DNA from: Phycisphaerales bacterium
GTDB taxonomy: Bacteria; Planctomycetota; Phycisphaerae; SM23-33
DNA: 7,649 nt
Direction of reading: 5' to 3'
Assembly (NCBI GenBank): GCA_003153915.1
Contig: PMBX01000180.1
Location: forward strand, 1-7,649
Shown here: one piece after another, positions 6,691 through 7,649 of the stretch
Position numbering within the stretch: the first letter of the stretch is position 1
Layout of the letters: the number at the start of each line of letters is the position of its first letter
Translations under genes and position numbers: made by a program
The notes under the pieces: model-generated
What the model saw: the letters and a program-made list of their open reading frames with translations, nothing else
The model's database searches: none
What the model was told of the DNA's origin: nothing

Positions 6691-7497
6691 ATGCTGAAAC
6701 TCACGGAAAATTCCGTCATAAGTAAACTGCCGCAAATCACCCTGGGTTTCTGGGTAATGAAGATATGCGCCACGACGTTGGGCGAGACCGCCGGTGATCT
6801 TCTTTCCATGACGCTGAACGTCGGCTACCTGGCCAGTTCATTGATCTTGTTTGGCGCCTTCCTGGTGGTTCTTGTCAGCCAATTGTGGTCGAAGAAATAC
6901 CACCCGTTCCTTTATTGGTCCGTCATTCTGGCCACCAGCACCACTGGGACGACGATGTCCGATTTCATGGACCGCACGTTAGGGCTGGGCTACACGAAGG
7001 GTTCGATGATTCTGCTGAGTATCCTGTTGGCGATATTCGCCTACTGGCGTTTCAGCGGGAAATCAATGTCGGTGGACCATATCCGAACCTTCAAGGCAGA
7101 AGCCCTCTACTGGGTGGCCATTCTTTTTTCCAACACGCTCGGTACGGCTTTGGGGGATTTCCTGGCGGATGATTCGGGGCTTGGATTCATGGGTGGAGCG
7201 GTCTTTATCGGGGCCTTGATCGCTGCCGTCGCGGCTGCATTTTACTTCACCAGAATCTCCCGGGTCGTCTTGTTCTGGATAGCATTTGTTCTTACGCGTC
7301 CCTTTGGCGCCACGTTCGGCGATGTACTTACCAAGCCGCCTTCAAGAGGAGGCGTTGGTTTCGGCACCGTCGGCTCATCGGTGGTACTCCTGCTCATCCT
7401 CGTGCTGGGCATGATAATCGCATTGGTGAAGTTACGGCGGCAAGCGGTTCCGGAACCGGTTCTGGTATCGTCAGAAGGACCTGGCGAAGTTTCGTAA
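6691..7497 (+). CDS. Four-repeat DUF347 (COG4705) membrane protein
   Basis: This 268-residue integral membrane protein belongs to the family with repeats of unknown function, DUF347. Four copies of one unit are visible, each starting with an aromatic-Trp pair and containing a Gly-x(3-4)-Asp core and a final GY or GF. They begin at residues 20 (FWVMKI, GETAGD), 75 (YWSVIL, GTTMSD), 140 (YWVAIL, GTALGD) and 195 (FWIAFV, GATFGD). Hydrophobic spacer helices separate them at about 48-65, 104-119, 168-186 and 227-246. The C-terminal ~20 residues are hydrophilic. The conserved acidic residue in each repeat, buried among helices, would suit ion or small-molecule binding or transport, but no function is established. 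The ATG at 6691 has a moderate ribosome-binding site (AAAGGG, 6676-6681, spacing 9). Its end overlaps nothing; a 27-nt gap separates it from the folded leader downstream. Confidence 0.85.
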   Translation: MLKLTENSVISKLPQITLGFWVMKICATTLGETAGDLLSMTLNVGYLASSLILFGAFLVVLVSQLWSKKYHPFLYWSVILATSTTGTTMSDFMDRTLGLGYTKGSMILLSILLAIFAYWRFSGKSMSVDHIRTFKAEALYWVAILFSNTLGTALGDFLADDSGLGFMGGAVFIGALIAAVAAAFYFTRISRVVLFWIAFVLTRPFGATFGDVLTKPPSRGGVGFGTVGSSVVLLLILVLGMIIALVKLRRQAVPEPVLVSSEGPGEVS

Positions 7498-7524
7498 GGC
7501 GTGCAACGTGTAGAAGCTATGTAA

Positions 7525-7628
7525 GCCGGGTCTCCCGGTCGCAGGTCGTTTACGGGATCATAGTCCCAGACGTTATGCGGGCTCATCTCGTGGATGGCCC
7601 AAGGACCTTGTGGACAAGGAGACCCGGC
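7525..7628 (+). ncRNA. Candidate structured leader hiding the next gene's ribosome-binding site
   Basis: An 11-bp perfect inverted repeat, GCCGGGTCTCC (7525-7535) and GGAGACCCGGC (7618-7628), would form a closing stem P1. Inside it AGGTC (7543-7547) pairs with GACCT (7604-7608) as P2. P2 encloses GGGA/TCCC (7554-7557/7564-7567) and a longer hairpin, GGGC-CATC with GATG-GCCC (7579-7600, one bulged T, loop 7588-7592). This makes a three-way junction. The 3' arm of P1 contains most of the Shine-Dalgarno AAGGAG (7616-7621) of the gene at 7630, so P1 would block translation. Two alternatives compete: CCGGG-TCT-CCCGG (7526-7538) would free the 3' arm, and CCTTG-TGGA-CAAGG (7606-7619) would instead pair with AAGG itself. 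The pattern is riboswitch-like. I do not recognise consensus motifs of known classes. No clear promoter is visible upstream. Confidence 0.45.
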
Positions 7629-7629
7629 A

Positions 7630-7649
7630 ATGAAGATTCTCGCACTGGA
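7630..7649 (+). CDS. Start of a gene truncated by the window edge
   Basis: The ATG at 7630 is preceded by a strong AAGGAG (7616-7621) with 8-nt spacing and opens a reading frame MKILAL that runs off the window after six complete codons. The start is well supported but far too little is visible to assign a family. Its ribosome-binding site lies in the 3' arm of the folded leader described at 7525-7628, so its translation is probably regulated. Confidence 0.6.

Noticed and set aside
5849..6691. 280-codon minus-strand frame opposite the ATPase domain of the ABC exporter
   Set aside because: It lies over the Walker A to H-loop region, whose coding frame is certain. The antisense product has repetitive Asp/Val/Gly composition and no recognisable family.
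7242..7586. 114-codon minus-strand frame across the DUF347 end and the leader
   Set aside because: Most of it is antisense to the DUF347 coding region, it has no ribosome-binding site that I can see, and its start lies inside the hairpin at 7579-7600.

Overview
This window looks like chromosomal DNA of a moderately GC-rich bacterium, most likely a planctomycete (Planctomycetota, perhaps Phycisphaerae-like). The inference rests mainly on the first gene, a large membrane protein of the DUF6785/DUF6784 type seen mostly in Planctomycetota and neighbouring phyla. Roomy intergenic regions with long inverted repeats and few operons also fit. There are no tRNA or rRNA genes, CRISPR arrays, phage genes or transposases. 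All five complete genes look intact.

Layout: (1) 1-148 is an upstream region with a good sigma70-like promoter. (2) 149-2200 (+) is a polytopic DUF6785/DUF6784 membrane protein. (3) 2201-2357 is a convergent intergenic region with two strong hairpin-forming inverted repeats. (4) 2358-3482 (-) is a YdjM/DUF457-type membrane-bound putative metal-dependent hydrolase. (5) 3483-3694 is a gap with a 40-nt interrupted hairpin. (6) 3695-4084 (-) is a RidA/YjgF-family protein. (7) 4085-4300 is a divergent promoter region. (8) 4301-6589 (+) is an ABC exporter half-transporter with an extra N-terminal domain and a four-cysteine zinc ribbon. (9) 6691-7497 (+) is a four-repeat DUF347 (COG4705) membrane protein. 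(10) 7498-7629 is a leader that can fold into a closed multi-helix RNA whose closing stem contains the Shine-Dalgarno sequence of the next gene. (11) 7630-7649 (+) is the first six codons of a gene cut by the window edge.

The genes do not form an obvious pathway or single operon. Four of the five complete products are predicted integral membrane proteins, two of them (DUF6785/6784 and DUF347) of unknown function. The most unusual signal is the folded leader at 7525-7628. An 11-bp perfect stem encloses further nested helices and would hide the ribosome-binding site, while two alternative hairpins compete with that stem. This is the architecture of a translational riboswitch or regulatory leader, and I do not recognise it as a known class. 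The second point of interest is the N-terminal extension of the ABC exporter.
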